A stretch of DNA of 64,000 nt from Microcebus murinus (Eukaryota > Chordata > Mammalia > Primates > Cheirogaleidae), in the NCBI RefSeq assembly GCF_040939455.1, contig NC_134106.1, positions 89,783,001-89,847,000 on the forward strand, written 5' to 3'. This document shows positions 54,877 to 64,000 of this stretch, piece by piece (the stretch's first letter is position 1; each line of letters begins with the position of its first letter). The notes beneath the pieces were generated by a model that was given only the letters and a program-made list of their open reading frames with translations, ran no database searches and was not told the DNA's origin. The position numbers and the translations under genes were made by a program.

Positions 54877-56484
54877 TACCAACAGTGCATAAGTGTTCCT
54901 TTCTTTCTGCATCCACACCAGCACCTTTTGTGTTTGGACTTTTAAATAAAAGCCATTCTAACTGGAGTAAGGTGATATCTCATTGTGGTTTTAATTTGTG
55001 TTTCCCTGATGATTAATGACATTGAGCATTTTTTTCACGTGTTTCTTAGCTACTTATCTATCTTCTGTTGAAAAACTTCCATCCATATCTTTTGCCCACT
55101 TTTTAATGAGGTTGTTTGTTTTTTTCTTGCTGATTGTTTGAGTTCCTTATAGACTCTGGATATTAACTCTTTATCAGATGTATAATTTGCAAATATTTTC
55201 TCCCATGCTGTAGGTTGCCTATTTGCTCAGTTGATTATTTTCTTAGCTATACAGAAGCTTTTTCATTTAATCAAGACCTTTTTATTTGTTTTTGTCATTG
55301 CTGTGATTGCCTTTGGGGTCTCAGTCATAAATTCTTTGCCTAGGCCAATGTCTTGAAAAGCTTTTTCTATGTTTTCTTCTAGAATTTTCATGGTGTCATG
55401 CTTTAGATTTAAGTCTTTTATCCATCTTAAATTAATTTTTGTGAGTGGCAAGAGATAGGGAGCTTGTTTCATTCTTTTACATATGGCTATCCAGTTTTCC
55501 CAACACCATTTTTTGAATAGGACCTTTTTCCCCCAGTCTATGTTGTTGTCTGCTTTGTTGAAGATTAGTTGGTCATAGCTGTATGATTTTACTCTGGGTT
55601 TCCTATTCTGTTCCACTGTCTATGTCTCTACTTTTATACCAGTACCATGCTGTTTTGGTGACTATAAAGTCTTGTAGTAAGTTTGAAGTTTGATAATGTG
55701 ATGCCTCCAGATTTGTTCTTTTTGCTTAAGATTGATTTGGCTATTCAGGCTCTTTTCTGCTTCCAAATTAAGTGTAGAATTAGTTTTCTCTAGATCTGTA
55801 AAATATGACATTGGTATTTTGAAGGAGATTGAATTGAACCCATAAATCACTTTGGGTAGTATGGACTTTTTAACAATGTTGATTCTACTAATCCATGAGC
55901 ATGATATGTTTTTCCTTTTGTTTGTGTCATCTTTTATTTCTTCCCTCAGTGTTTCTTAGTTCTCTTTGTAGATATCTTTCACCTCACTTCCTTGGTTAAG
56001 TATATTCCTAGGTATTTTAATTTCTTTGTAGCTATTGTGAATGGTATTAATCTTTGATTTGATTCTCAGCTTGACTGTTATGGTGTATAGAAATGCTATA
56101 GATTTGTGTACATTGATTTTGTAACCTGACACTTTGCTGAATTTATTTATCAATTCCAGGAGTCTCTTGGTAGAATCTTTGGGGTTTTCTAGATATAAGA
56201 TCATATCATCAGTAAAATGCAATAGTTTGACCTCCTCCTTCCCAATTTGGATACACTTTATTTCTTTCTCTTGCCTGACTACTCTGGATAGGACTTCCAG
56301 CACAATGTTGAATAGAAATGGTGACAGTGGGCACCATTGTGTTATTCCCATTCTTAGGGGGAATGCTTTCAACTTGTCCCCATTCAGTATGATGTTGGAT
56401 GTTGGTTTCTTATATATATCTTTTATAATTTTGAGAAAGGTTCCTTCTGTACCTAGTTTCTTGAGGATTTTTATCAGGAAATGG
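54877..56484 (-). mobile_element. Inverted L1 ORF2 segment within the old L1
   Basis: On the minus strand this is L1 ORF2 from the reverse-transcriptase region to just past the Cys-rich region. It includes open pieces with '[20 protein letters not shown]' and a decayed catalytic block '[15 protein letters not shown]' (A to T at the FADD alanine). It has neither an L1 3' UTR nor a poly(T)/poly(A) tail at its 54877 end, and I see no target duplication. It is therefore an internal ORF2 piece, not a standard insertion. It differs in subfamily from the + strand element around it, since it retains the region that element has lost. Confidence 0.8.
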
Positions 56485-56822
56485 TGCTGGTGATTACCAG
56501 GGGCTGGGTGTTAGGGAAAGAGAAGAGATATTGATCAAAAGGTACAAACTTTCAGTTTTAAGATGAGAAAGTTCTAGAGGTCTAATATATAGCATAGTGA
56601 CTATAGTTAATATGTTTTTATACTTGAAATTTGCTAAGTGAGCACATTTCAAGTGTTCTCACCATACAAACACAAAAAAGTAACTATATAAGGTGATGGA
56701 TTTGTTAATTATTAATAGCTTGATTATGGTAAAAATTTCACAATGTATACATATATAAAATCATCATGCCATATACCTTCAATATATATGTTTTTATTTA
56801 TCAATCATACCTCAATAAAATG
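56485..56822 (+). mobile_element. Old L1 3' UTR, + strand, right segment
   Basis: 'gctggtgattaccaggggct', 'gttaatatgttttta', 'ggtgatggatttgttaatta' and the end 'caatcatacctcaataaaat' are the 3' UTR of an old L1M-type element. It is the continuation of the element interrupted at 54876, with the ORF2 C-terminal stretch between them lost. Confidence 0.75.
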
Positions 56823-57049
56823 GCAGGAAAATCTTACTCTTTTTCTGACAATTGGGTAAAGATCAGTTTTATTAGACATTATCAGTCTGGCTTGTAGAAT
56901 GGTAAAATTCTGTGGAAACATTGATTAAGTACAATTGACCGAGACTACCCAAAACTACACACAGCATGATGTCTGACTAACTTAATAAAAATTGGTAAGC
57001 AAACATGTTCTTATTACCACAACCCAAACCCAATGTACATTGACACCAA

Positions 57050-57300
57050 AGCATAAAAGGAACAGTAACTATCATTTATTGAGGGCCTCCTATGTTTCAA
57101 TGTCTACAAGTCCATTCCCTCTAATTATCACAAAAATCTTTGAATTTAGACAATACTATTCTTGTTATAGATTTAAAAAAAAAATACTGAGGTTTATAAA
57201 TGTTAAATAAATTACCCAGATACACAGAGCTAGTGAGCAGAGAAGCCATAAGTTGAACTCATATACATCTGTTGCAAAACCCATGTGCTTTCCCCCACAA
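57050..57300 (-). repeat. MIR/L2 relic
   Basis: 'actatcatttattgagggcc', 'tcctatgtttcaatgtctac', 'agatacacagagctagtgag' and 'cataagttgaactcatatac' follow the reverse MIR-type order. Confidence 0.55.
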
Positions 57301-57559
57301 TCTCAAGTTGCAGTATATAGGAGAATAGAAAATTAAAAGAGAATTAAAATTATTAATTACTTGGACAATATCAGTACAGATAATAAAAAGTTAAATATTC
57401 AGCAAAAATATGTTTTAATGTAACAAATAGAATTTTAGAACTATAACATACAGTAGATATCAAGAAGTCCATTATTCAGATATAAAACTGAGGTCTAGGA
57501 AGCTTAAGGAGCTAGTTCAAAGTCAGACTACCCTAATTTTTTATATGTGCATTTATGAA
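57301..57559. other. Unique; MIR-like scrap at 57470-57540
   Basis: 'attcagatataaaactgagg' then 'aaggagctagttcaaagtca' hints at a reverse MIR core. Confidence 0.35.
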
Positions 57560-57720
57560 TTCATTTATTAAATAACTAAATTGTCCAGAATTTTTGAGCA
57601 TCAATAGTATGGCAGCTACTTTTCTACTCAGTTGAAACACAGAGATAAGTAGGGAATGATCCCAGCATTTAGGAATTTTGCAGCTTGTTAAGTAGACAGA
57701 CACTTAAATATGTAATGATA
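57560..57720 (-). repeat. L2 LINE fragment (weak)
   Basis: 'gagcatcaatagtatggcag' then 'cacagagataagtagggaat' then 'gcagcttgttaagtagacag' is consistent with reverse L2. Confidence 0.4.
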
Positions 57721-58459
57721 GTACCATGAAATACTCAGAGCAGAGCATTCTTTTGCTCATTTCCCTAGGCTACATTTACTGCTCTTCAACCTCTTGTTCT
57801 CCCATTCACCACATCGCAGAGCTCCCAGGAATATCTAAAATATTGTGTGTCTATATCGATCACAAAGCTAATTTCATACATTTAATTAGCATACCATTAT
57901 TATAGTGGGTTTTATAATATTATCTGTCTTCCTCTTTTCCCTCTGTTTGGTAACTGCCCCTTTCCAAAAGCTATATCACTCTTATGAAAGCTGCCAGTTA
58001 TTCTACCACCACATCTGCATCTACTTCTTGCTACTATTGCCTGAGTTTTTGGTCATGGACATGGAACATCAATATTAGTCTCTCTGCTGGGCAAATGATA
58101 TAAAATATGAACCTCAGGGTCTGTCAGTACCATGTTGCTTGTCTTGGGAAGAAAGCCAATCTATGTATCTAGAGCCCCTATGTCCAACTGCCTAATTAAT
58201 ATTCATTATCTCTTAAATGTCTCAAAGATAGTACAACTCAGTTGGTACAAAGCCAGACTCATGATCTTTGGCCCAAACGAATCATTTCCCAATGTTCATT
58301 GTTGCAATGAATAATAGTATAACCAACTTAGTTATGCAAGCCAGACACTTAAAATTCATCCTAGGCCCCTCCAGCTCCATCATCTGTCAAATCCCACTAT
58401 TACTTTTCCCTATTATAAACACTCCTAAATAGTTCTTCATGCTATTCACTTTTCCCCAT
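57721..58459. other. Unique sequence, no gene seen
   Basis: Nothing supported. Confidence 0.35.
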
Positions 58460-59100
58460 GTTTACTACCTTTAAGACCAAGCTACCATTGATTTCTTGCT
58501 TAAACTACTACCAAAAGTTCTTAACTGATCTACCACCACCCACTGTTGCTCTCCTACAACACTTTCTTCAGAAAGCAGCCAATTTTAATTATTCCACTCT
58601 TGGTTCTCATAATTCTTTGAATAGAGCACAAGTTCTGCAATGTTCTATGCTTCATCTCATGTTATCGTCTTCTTCCTTCTTAAGAGCACCTGTCTTATTC
58701 ACAATAGGCCCTTTGCAATTGATGTTAACTCCTACTTCTCAGCTCAGCCATCTCTACCTCAGGGAAAACACCTGTGACATCCATTACCAGGTCCAATCCC
58801 TCACCATCAGCTCTCATGGCACCTTGTACCTTTCAGAGACCCAGAGTAGCCTGAACTCTTCTTAGGAAACATATCACAATTGCATCTACTTGTGTAATTA
58901 TCTGAATATGGTTTTATTGTTTATTAATATTAATTGATTTACTATCTGAATAACTTCCTCCACTACCCTTCAGGGGTAGAAATGAGAGGGGTAGGAGTCA
59001 GGCTTGTTTTCTTACTTCCTTGTGTCCCTAGACTCCAGCATGGTGTCCCAAAAAATGCATTCCAAAGTATCTGTCATATAAATGAGTACGAATAGTTTAT
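58460..59100 (+). repeat. L2 LINE 3' part
   Basis: 'ctcagctcagccatctctac', 'ctcaccatcagctctcatgg', 'caccttgtacctttcagaga', 'taacttcctccactaccctt' and 'gtgtccctagactccagcat' follow the L2 3' order over several hundred bases. The 135-codon frame at 58458-58865 lies inside it and is not supported as a gene. Confidence 0.55.
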
Positions 59101-59989
59101 ATTTTGACTTTTAATTTATTCTATATTTTTTTTTTCTGGTGACAGTAGAAAATTACAAGTTCTTCAAAAAATTTGAATATGAAAATGCAAAATTTCTTCT
59201 AACAAGCCATTCTGTAAAGAGACAACCTACCACGCTTTTAAAAACCTAAGCAACCCCACAAGTTCCATGCCAATTCTGACCTTGCAACCTCTGAAATCAT
59301 AGGTTATTCTACTGAGCACCAATGTCAGGGAATCTCTTGTAGAAATCATATATTTACTTCTCTGGATTCTGGATTCTACTCAACTCAACAAACTTTTGTA
59401 GATCCTTGGCACTCTGGTAAGTGTGAGGAACTCAAGAATGAATGAGCCCTAGCCCCAGGCATCAATATGCTCACAAGCAATAGAGTTCCAGGTGACCAGT
59501 GTTATAGGCCCCTCCCTCAGGCACTTACCCCCACTCCAGCCATGTTACTCAATAATAAAAGCTATAATAAAGAAGTGCTTTTGACAGGGGTGTTTCATGT
59601 GGGGCAGTCTTTACAAAACAAAAAAATGTATGACCTAGCTAATTTCTCTAAGTTTTTCTTAAAGAACATTAAACATTCTGCAATCATGAGTGAGATACAT
59701 GCTGGACCCAAAGAGCTATTCTTGAGATCCGTAAACAAAATAAACAGTTTAAATGTCTCCTTATGGCAAGCAAGCTGGCAGGGGACAAATACCTTTACTA
59801 TTGGTTTAAAGTGTCTGTGAATCAAAACTAACACTACATCTGACTCATAGCCATCATTTAAGATATCTTTATCGACTAAATATGAGGACAGATTAATGGG
59901 TAATAGGTACAGACTTTATCAGAAGATATTGCCATGTCTACTGGAGTAAAGCTGCTAAAAAGCAGCAGAAGTGCAGTATGCTTGATGTG
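59101..59989. other. Mostly unique, no gene seen
   Basis: A weak L2-like scrap occurs near 59370-59470. The 117-codon + frame at 59467-59820 overlaps a 79-codon minus frame and has no recognisable features. Confidence 0.35.
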
Positions 59990-60150
59990 ATGGAGAAAGC
60001 ACTAAACTGAAGGTCTAGAGAACTTCGCATTAGTCCTGGCTGTGCTACTAATGTGGTGTATATTACCTTAGGAAAGCAATTGACTTCTCCGAGGCCTCCA
60101 GTTTTCTTCTTAAAACGAGGGAGTTAGACTTAGATCTCTAAAACTCAGCT
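59990..60150 (+). repeat. MIR SINE relic
   Basis: 'gatggagaaagcactaaact', 'attagtcctggctgtgctac' and 'cttctccgaggcctccagtt' follow forward MIR order. Confidence 0.6.
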
Positions 60151-61404
60151 GTAAAAACCAGCTCTTGCCTTCCACAACTTCCAAATTTTGCTAATAATAG
60201 GTTGCATTCTGGTTATCTCATAATCAATAGGTCACGATTTCCAGCCCAATTAAAAGGTAGAAATATATATGTAGCTTTTAAATTTTAGATTATGCAAAAG
60301 ATTTTCTAAACTATTTTTAAAGCAGTTGGTCCAATGATACCATAAGCAATGCAGAAAAATAAAGTCAAAATCATGTCTTGGCCCAAAAATGATTTGAGTG
60401 ACTACACTCTCCCCCCAGCCTTGAAAGTGAATGTGACTGAGTTAAAGTGTTCCAGAGACTCAGGAACTTTTCCCTGAAGCTTTTCTTCAGTATCACAGAG
60501 AAGTCAGCTGGAAAACCACGGCAAAGACTGCTGCAGATACTCCCAAGAATAATAAGTACCTCTACCTGATAGTAATAAACAGGGAATTTTTTTTTCTAGT
60601 TGGCTGCAAGTATTTCCTTTGCTAAATAGCTCAAAGCCCAAAATGATACATAGTTTGTAGATTTTGAGGGCAATTCTTGGAATCCAAGAGAATGCTACCC
60701 TAGGTTGTTGAAATGTACTCCAGTGAAAAGATTCAGTCATTTTTCTGCTAGAAAAAAGGTGCACCTAATGCTATTTTGAATAGTCTTGTTTTTTAGGAAA
60801 TGGTCCTGTCATTCAGGTTGAAGGACGAGGTTGTGTGACTAATTATGTTTTCCTTTGCAAAACTACTTCACCATCCATTATGCAAAAGCCTTAATGAGCT
60901 CTTTCTAGAGAGGGCATACCACATACAGCCCTCTCTATGAAAATATTCAATGAATAAATTCAAAGCAAGGATGCCAGCTCTAATACCATCTTCTCCAGTA
61001 GGCCTTCTCAGTGGTAGAATTAATCTCTCTTTTTTTAAAGTGCTATCAGAACTCATTGATTTTACAGTTGGGTAAAAAAAAAAAATAATAAAAATACTCT
61101 AAGGGAAGACCATAGGTTACTTGGATGTGGTCTAACACATCTTTCTTTATTCTTTATATTACGAGAAGGAAATATGAGGATTAACCCCCACAGGCAAAAT
61201 AGAAACAGGACTACTGACTCATATTTGTAAAGCTGATATCAGATACTGACAGTTACATGAAAGGTAAGACTGTTCTATAATTTTTAAACTCTCAAATACC
61301 ACTGTATTATATTGGAATCTTTATATAATGTGAGGATATTGGGGGAGGGAAAAGAATTATATCCTTTTTCATTTTCACCTTCATCCTACCCTTCAATTTA
61401 CTGG
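60151..61404. other. Unique sequence, no gene seen
   Basis: No gene. An A run lies at 61074-61085. Confidence 0.4.
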
Positions 61405-61960
61405 GGCACTATATTTTTTCTTTTTAACAGCTTTATTGGGGTATGTTTTACATATTATAAAATACACCCACTGCACATGTGCAATTCAATAATCTTTAGT
61501 TAATTTACCAAATGATGCAGCCATCACTATCAATTTGTTTTAGAACATTTTCATCCCAAATAAGATCCCTCATGCCCATTTACAATAATCCCCAATCCAA
61601 GCCCTAGCCCCAGGCAACAACTAATCTACTTTATGTCTCTATAAATTTTCTTTTTCAAGACATTTCATATAAATGGAATCATATAGTATGTAGTCTCTTG
61701 TGTCCAGCTTCTTTCACTTAGCATAATGTTTTTCTGTTTCATCCTTAACATAATATGCACCAGTAGTTCATTCCTTTTTAGTCTATTACATGGCTATTAC
61801 ACATTTTGTCCATTCACCAGTTGATATGAATTAAGTTGCTTCTAGTTTGGGGACTATTATGAATAAAATTGCTGTGAATGTTTGCATGCAAGTCTGTGTG
61901 TGGACATCATATGCTTCCATTTCTCTTAGGTAGATACTTGGGAGTAGAATTAATGATCTG
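61405..61960 (-). mobile_element. Old L1M 3' fragment, minus strand
   Basis: 'acagctttattggggtatgt', 'atgtgcaattcaataatctt', 'aggcaacaactaatctactt', 'tatgaataaaattgctgtga' and 'gatacttgggagtagaatta' are the reverse of an old L1 3' UTR and ORF2 end. Same type as 41528-42090. Confidence 0.88.
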
Positions 61961-62684
61961 TTTAAGGCTTTTATTCAGTCCTTCCACATAAATTAATTCA
62001 TTGACTATATACTCTATATAAGGCACCCATCCCTTATGGAAGGATATTAAATAAATGAAGTTTGTTCTCTTGTGGGAGAAGTAAGACTTGCACATAAAAA
62101 GGTATGAAGTGTTGTCTCAGAGAGGCAGATTTTGGAGGAAGGCTATATTGGGTTCACTAGAAAAGCAGGAATATTCCCTGAATGAAGTAGCACTGTGCTG
62201 GGGCATTGAAGGACAAGTATGAGTTCGACAGCTGGACATTTTCGATGTAGAACTTTCTGCTACATCCTCGTTGTCATGCTTATTTATACAACTGTGATGA
62301 AGGACAGCCATACTGATTTGAGGATTTATGGGCTCTAGGCCTGACTCAGCCTCTTTCTAAGTGTGTTTCTAAATTATCTGGCCCTTTATTTTCTCATCTG
62401 AAATAAGAAACCTCCCATTCCTCTGGATCCTTTTCTTCGCATCCCCTAACTTGCCATAGAACTTGAGAGAGAAGGTCTTGAGGGGTGAGATGTAAGGAGC
62501 TTCAAATATATATATTCCCAAATTTGAACGCAGTTTTTGGTATGAAAACTATATTCTAGGAAGATTTCTTCACATGCAAGCTGATACCAGTGAGCTAAGC
62601 TATATATATTTTTTGGAACACCTAAGTGGAACCCACAGGATTTTGTCCAGATTTATCTCTCTGACCCTGCTATATTGTATCACT
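61961..62684. other. Unique sequence, no gene seen
   Basis: Nothing supported. Confidence 0.35.
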
Positions 62685-62960
62685 CCTCTTCTTAGTCAGT
62701 TTAATCAAACCACATTGGTCTTTCTGATTCTTTAATATGACAAGCTATATACCCCTTCAAAACCTTTGAATTTACTCTTCCTTCGCTAAAAATGTTCTTT
62801 TCCCCTTAATCTTAAAAGTGAGCTTCTTTTCATTACTCTGAATTTACCTTTACAGCCACCCTCTGATGGAGACCTACATTGACTTCCCTAGGTAACATAG
62901 TGATGGCAATGTATGTGATGGACCTGAAATGTAATAGTCACTCAATAATATTATCTAGAT
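62685..62960 (+). repeat. Possible L2 LINE fragment
   Basis: 'atcaaaccacattggtcttt', 'tcaaaacctttgaatttact' and 'aatgttcttttccccttaat' resemble the L2 'cacactggcctcctt...gcctttgcac...ctgttccctctgcc' series. Confidence 0.45.
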
Positions 62961-63004
62961 TAACCATCACTATTAATTAATTAGATCTCTGTTCACACTG
63001 CATT

Positions 63005-63275
63005 GCTTCGCTAGGGCTACTGTAAGAAAGTACCACAAACTGGTTGGTTTAAACAACAGAAATTTAGCATCTCACAGTTCTAGAGGCCAGAGATCCATAA
63101 TCAAGGTGTCTAAAGGGCTGGTTCCTTCTGAAGGCTGGGAGGGAAACATCCTTTTCAGGCCTCTCTTCTTGGTTCGAAGATGTCTGTCTTCTCCGTATGT
63201 TTCTTCACATCATCTTCTCTCTATGCGTATCTCTATGTCCAAAATTTCTCTTTTTGTAAGGACAATGGTCATCAG
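63005..63275 (-). mobile_element. Partial MLT1 LTR, minus strand
   Basis: 'cgctagggctactgtaagaa', 'agtaccacaaactggttggt', 'cagttctagaggccagagat' and 'tttgtaaggacaatggtcat' match the 3' two-thirds of an MLT1 LTR in reverse. The remainder is missing after about 63275. Confidence 0.75.
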
Positions 63276-64000
63276 TCTTTTTCATATCAACACTTATGGG
63301 TAAAGTCTCTTCTCAGATCACTCACTGGGTTTGGAGATACACTCATCTGATGTTCAAGAACATATTACTACTAGTCTAGGAATCTGGGCATCAAATTTGA
63401 CTTCCTTTGCAACTTTCCAGGTTCACTACATTTTTGAGGATGTATATGTGTGTCTGTGTGTGCAGCAAAAAAAAAAAATGGTCACTGGTGTGGTAGAAGT
63501 CCAGGGCAAGGAGAAGGTAATGAATCCATGGATGATGGCAATACGTACCAAATTCTCAGGTAGAAATGTTAAGCCAGGTTTTAGACTTGGATCACTTTGG
63601 TCTTACGAAGATATGGAAAATATGAAAACCCCATATGGAAAATTAAGAGACATTTTGCAGAAAATTATGATCTAGGCTCAAGAAATATGAAAATTTCATC
63701 AGATATTCTTGCCAATGCACCTCATCAAGGACACGTGGAAATAGACCAAAGCAGCCTGTCAGGCCACCTCTGCCAGGGTATGTATTTTTTAAAAAATATG
63801 TTCATCATTTATCTTGGTAATTACTATATGAGACTGTAGCACATTAATAATGTTAGAAACCTAAAACATTGGAGAGGAATAGAGAACATGCTAGTGCATC
63901 TCTTCTAAGTTGTATGACTCAAGAGTTGAGCTTCTTGATGTCCAACCTGCTGTGACATCAAAGGAAGCCAGCATGGAAAATGTGGAATCCTGTCCCAGCT
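63276..64000. other. Unique sequence, no gene seen
   Basis: A 114-codon + frame (63331-63675) overlaps an 80-codon + frame. There is no known domain, and an A run (63467-63476) lies inside it. Nothing else supported. Confidence 0.35.

Noticed and set aside
51425..56822. Twin-priming inversion of a single L1 as an explanation
   Set aside because: Twin priming inverts the 5' part of one element. Here the inverted piece contains a reverse-transcriptase core that the + strand element has lost, plus sequence also present on the + strand, so two different L1 copies are involved.
63331..63675. 114-codon frame near the right edge
   Set aside because: It contains a homopolymer A run giving poly-lysine, overlaps another frame and has no recognisable features.
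1..64000. Host gene exons, tRNA or rRNA genes, CRISPR arrays, operons
   Set aside because: None found. The window is mammalian repeat-rich DNA; spaced identical repeats of CRISPR type and structured RNA genes were not seen by eye.

Overview
This 64 kb window looks like intergenic or deep-intronic primate DNA, most likely from a strepsirrhine (lemur or loris group). The dimeric Alu copies at 9240 and 33478 have a right arm reading 'gttgctgtgagctaggctga' and ending 'gagtgagattctgtctc', which I associate with strepsirrhine Alus. The young L1 elements share a 3' end ('cccataatatgccaaaataa') that differs from the human L1 3' UTR. I see no host protein-coding gene, spliced-exon pattern, tRNA, rRNA or CRISPR array. 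Almost all recognisable content is transposable elements in an AT-rich background. Family names come from remembered consensus features and were not checked against a database.

The centrepiece is a full-length L1 retrotransposon at 19365-25851 on the + strand, about 6.49 kb. It has a GC- and CpG-rich 5' UTR, an uninterrupted ORF1 (334 aa), a 41-nt spacer, an uninterrupted ORF2 (1291 aa), a 3' UTR with a 10-bp perfect hairpin and two G-runs, an AATAAA signal, a short A tail, and perfect 17-bp target-site duplications. All endonuclease, reverse-transcriptase and Cys-rich residues that I can index are present. It is therefore a candidate retrotransposition-competent copy. A second very young, 5'-truncated copy of the same family lies on the minus strand at 982-1993 with a perfect 13-bp target duplication. 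Over 200 aligned ORF2 residues it differs from the full-length element at one position. Two very short (about 120-140 bp) 3'-end insertions of related L1s lie at 9322-9461, inside an Alu, and at 11737-11860.

Layout. 1-9 kb: young truncated L1, an old Alu, MIR/L2 relics. 9-13 kb: Alu interrupted by an L1 3' end, a second L1 3' end, pyrimidine tracts. 13-15.2 kb: MER5A-type DNA transposon and an older L1 3' half. 15-19.3 kb: unique sequence and MIRs. 19.3-25.9 kb: full-length L1. 26-33 kb: a (CA)18 repeat, MST- and MLT1-type LTRs, two unassigned LTR-like blocks, HAL1/L1 ORF1-like remnants. 33-42 kb: L1 3' fragment, strepsirrhine Alu, Tigger-type MITE, MIRs, MLT2-type LTR, L1M fragment. 42-50 kb: many MIRs, two MLT1 LTRs, a perfect 63-bp tandem duplication. 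50-57 kb: an old + strand L1 carrying an inverted internal L1 segment and a large AT/TG microsatellite. 57-64 kb: L2/MIR relics, another L1M 3' fragment, a partial MLT1.

The only genes that work together here are the L1 ORFs. ORF1p is the trimeric RNA chaperone, and ORF2p supplies the nicking endonuclease and reverse transcriptase for target-primed reverse transcription. Together they also mobilise Alu-type SINEs and would have made the truncated L1 copies.
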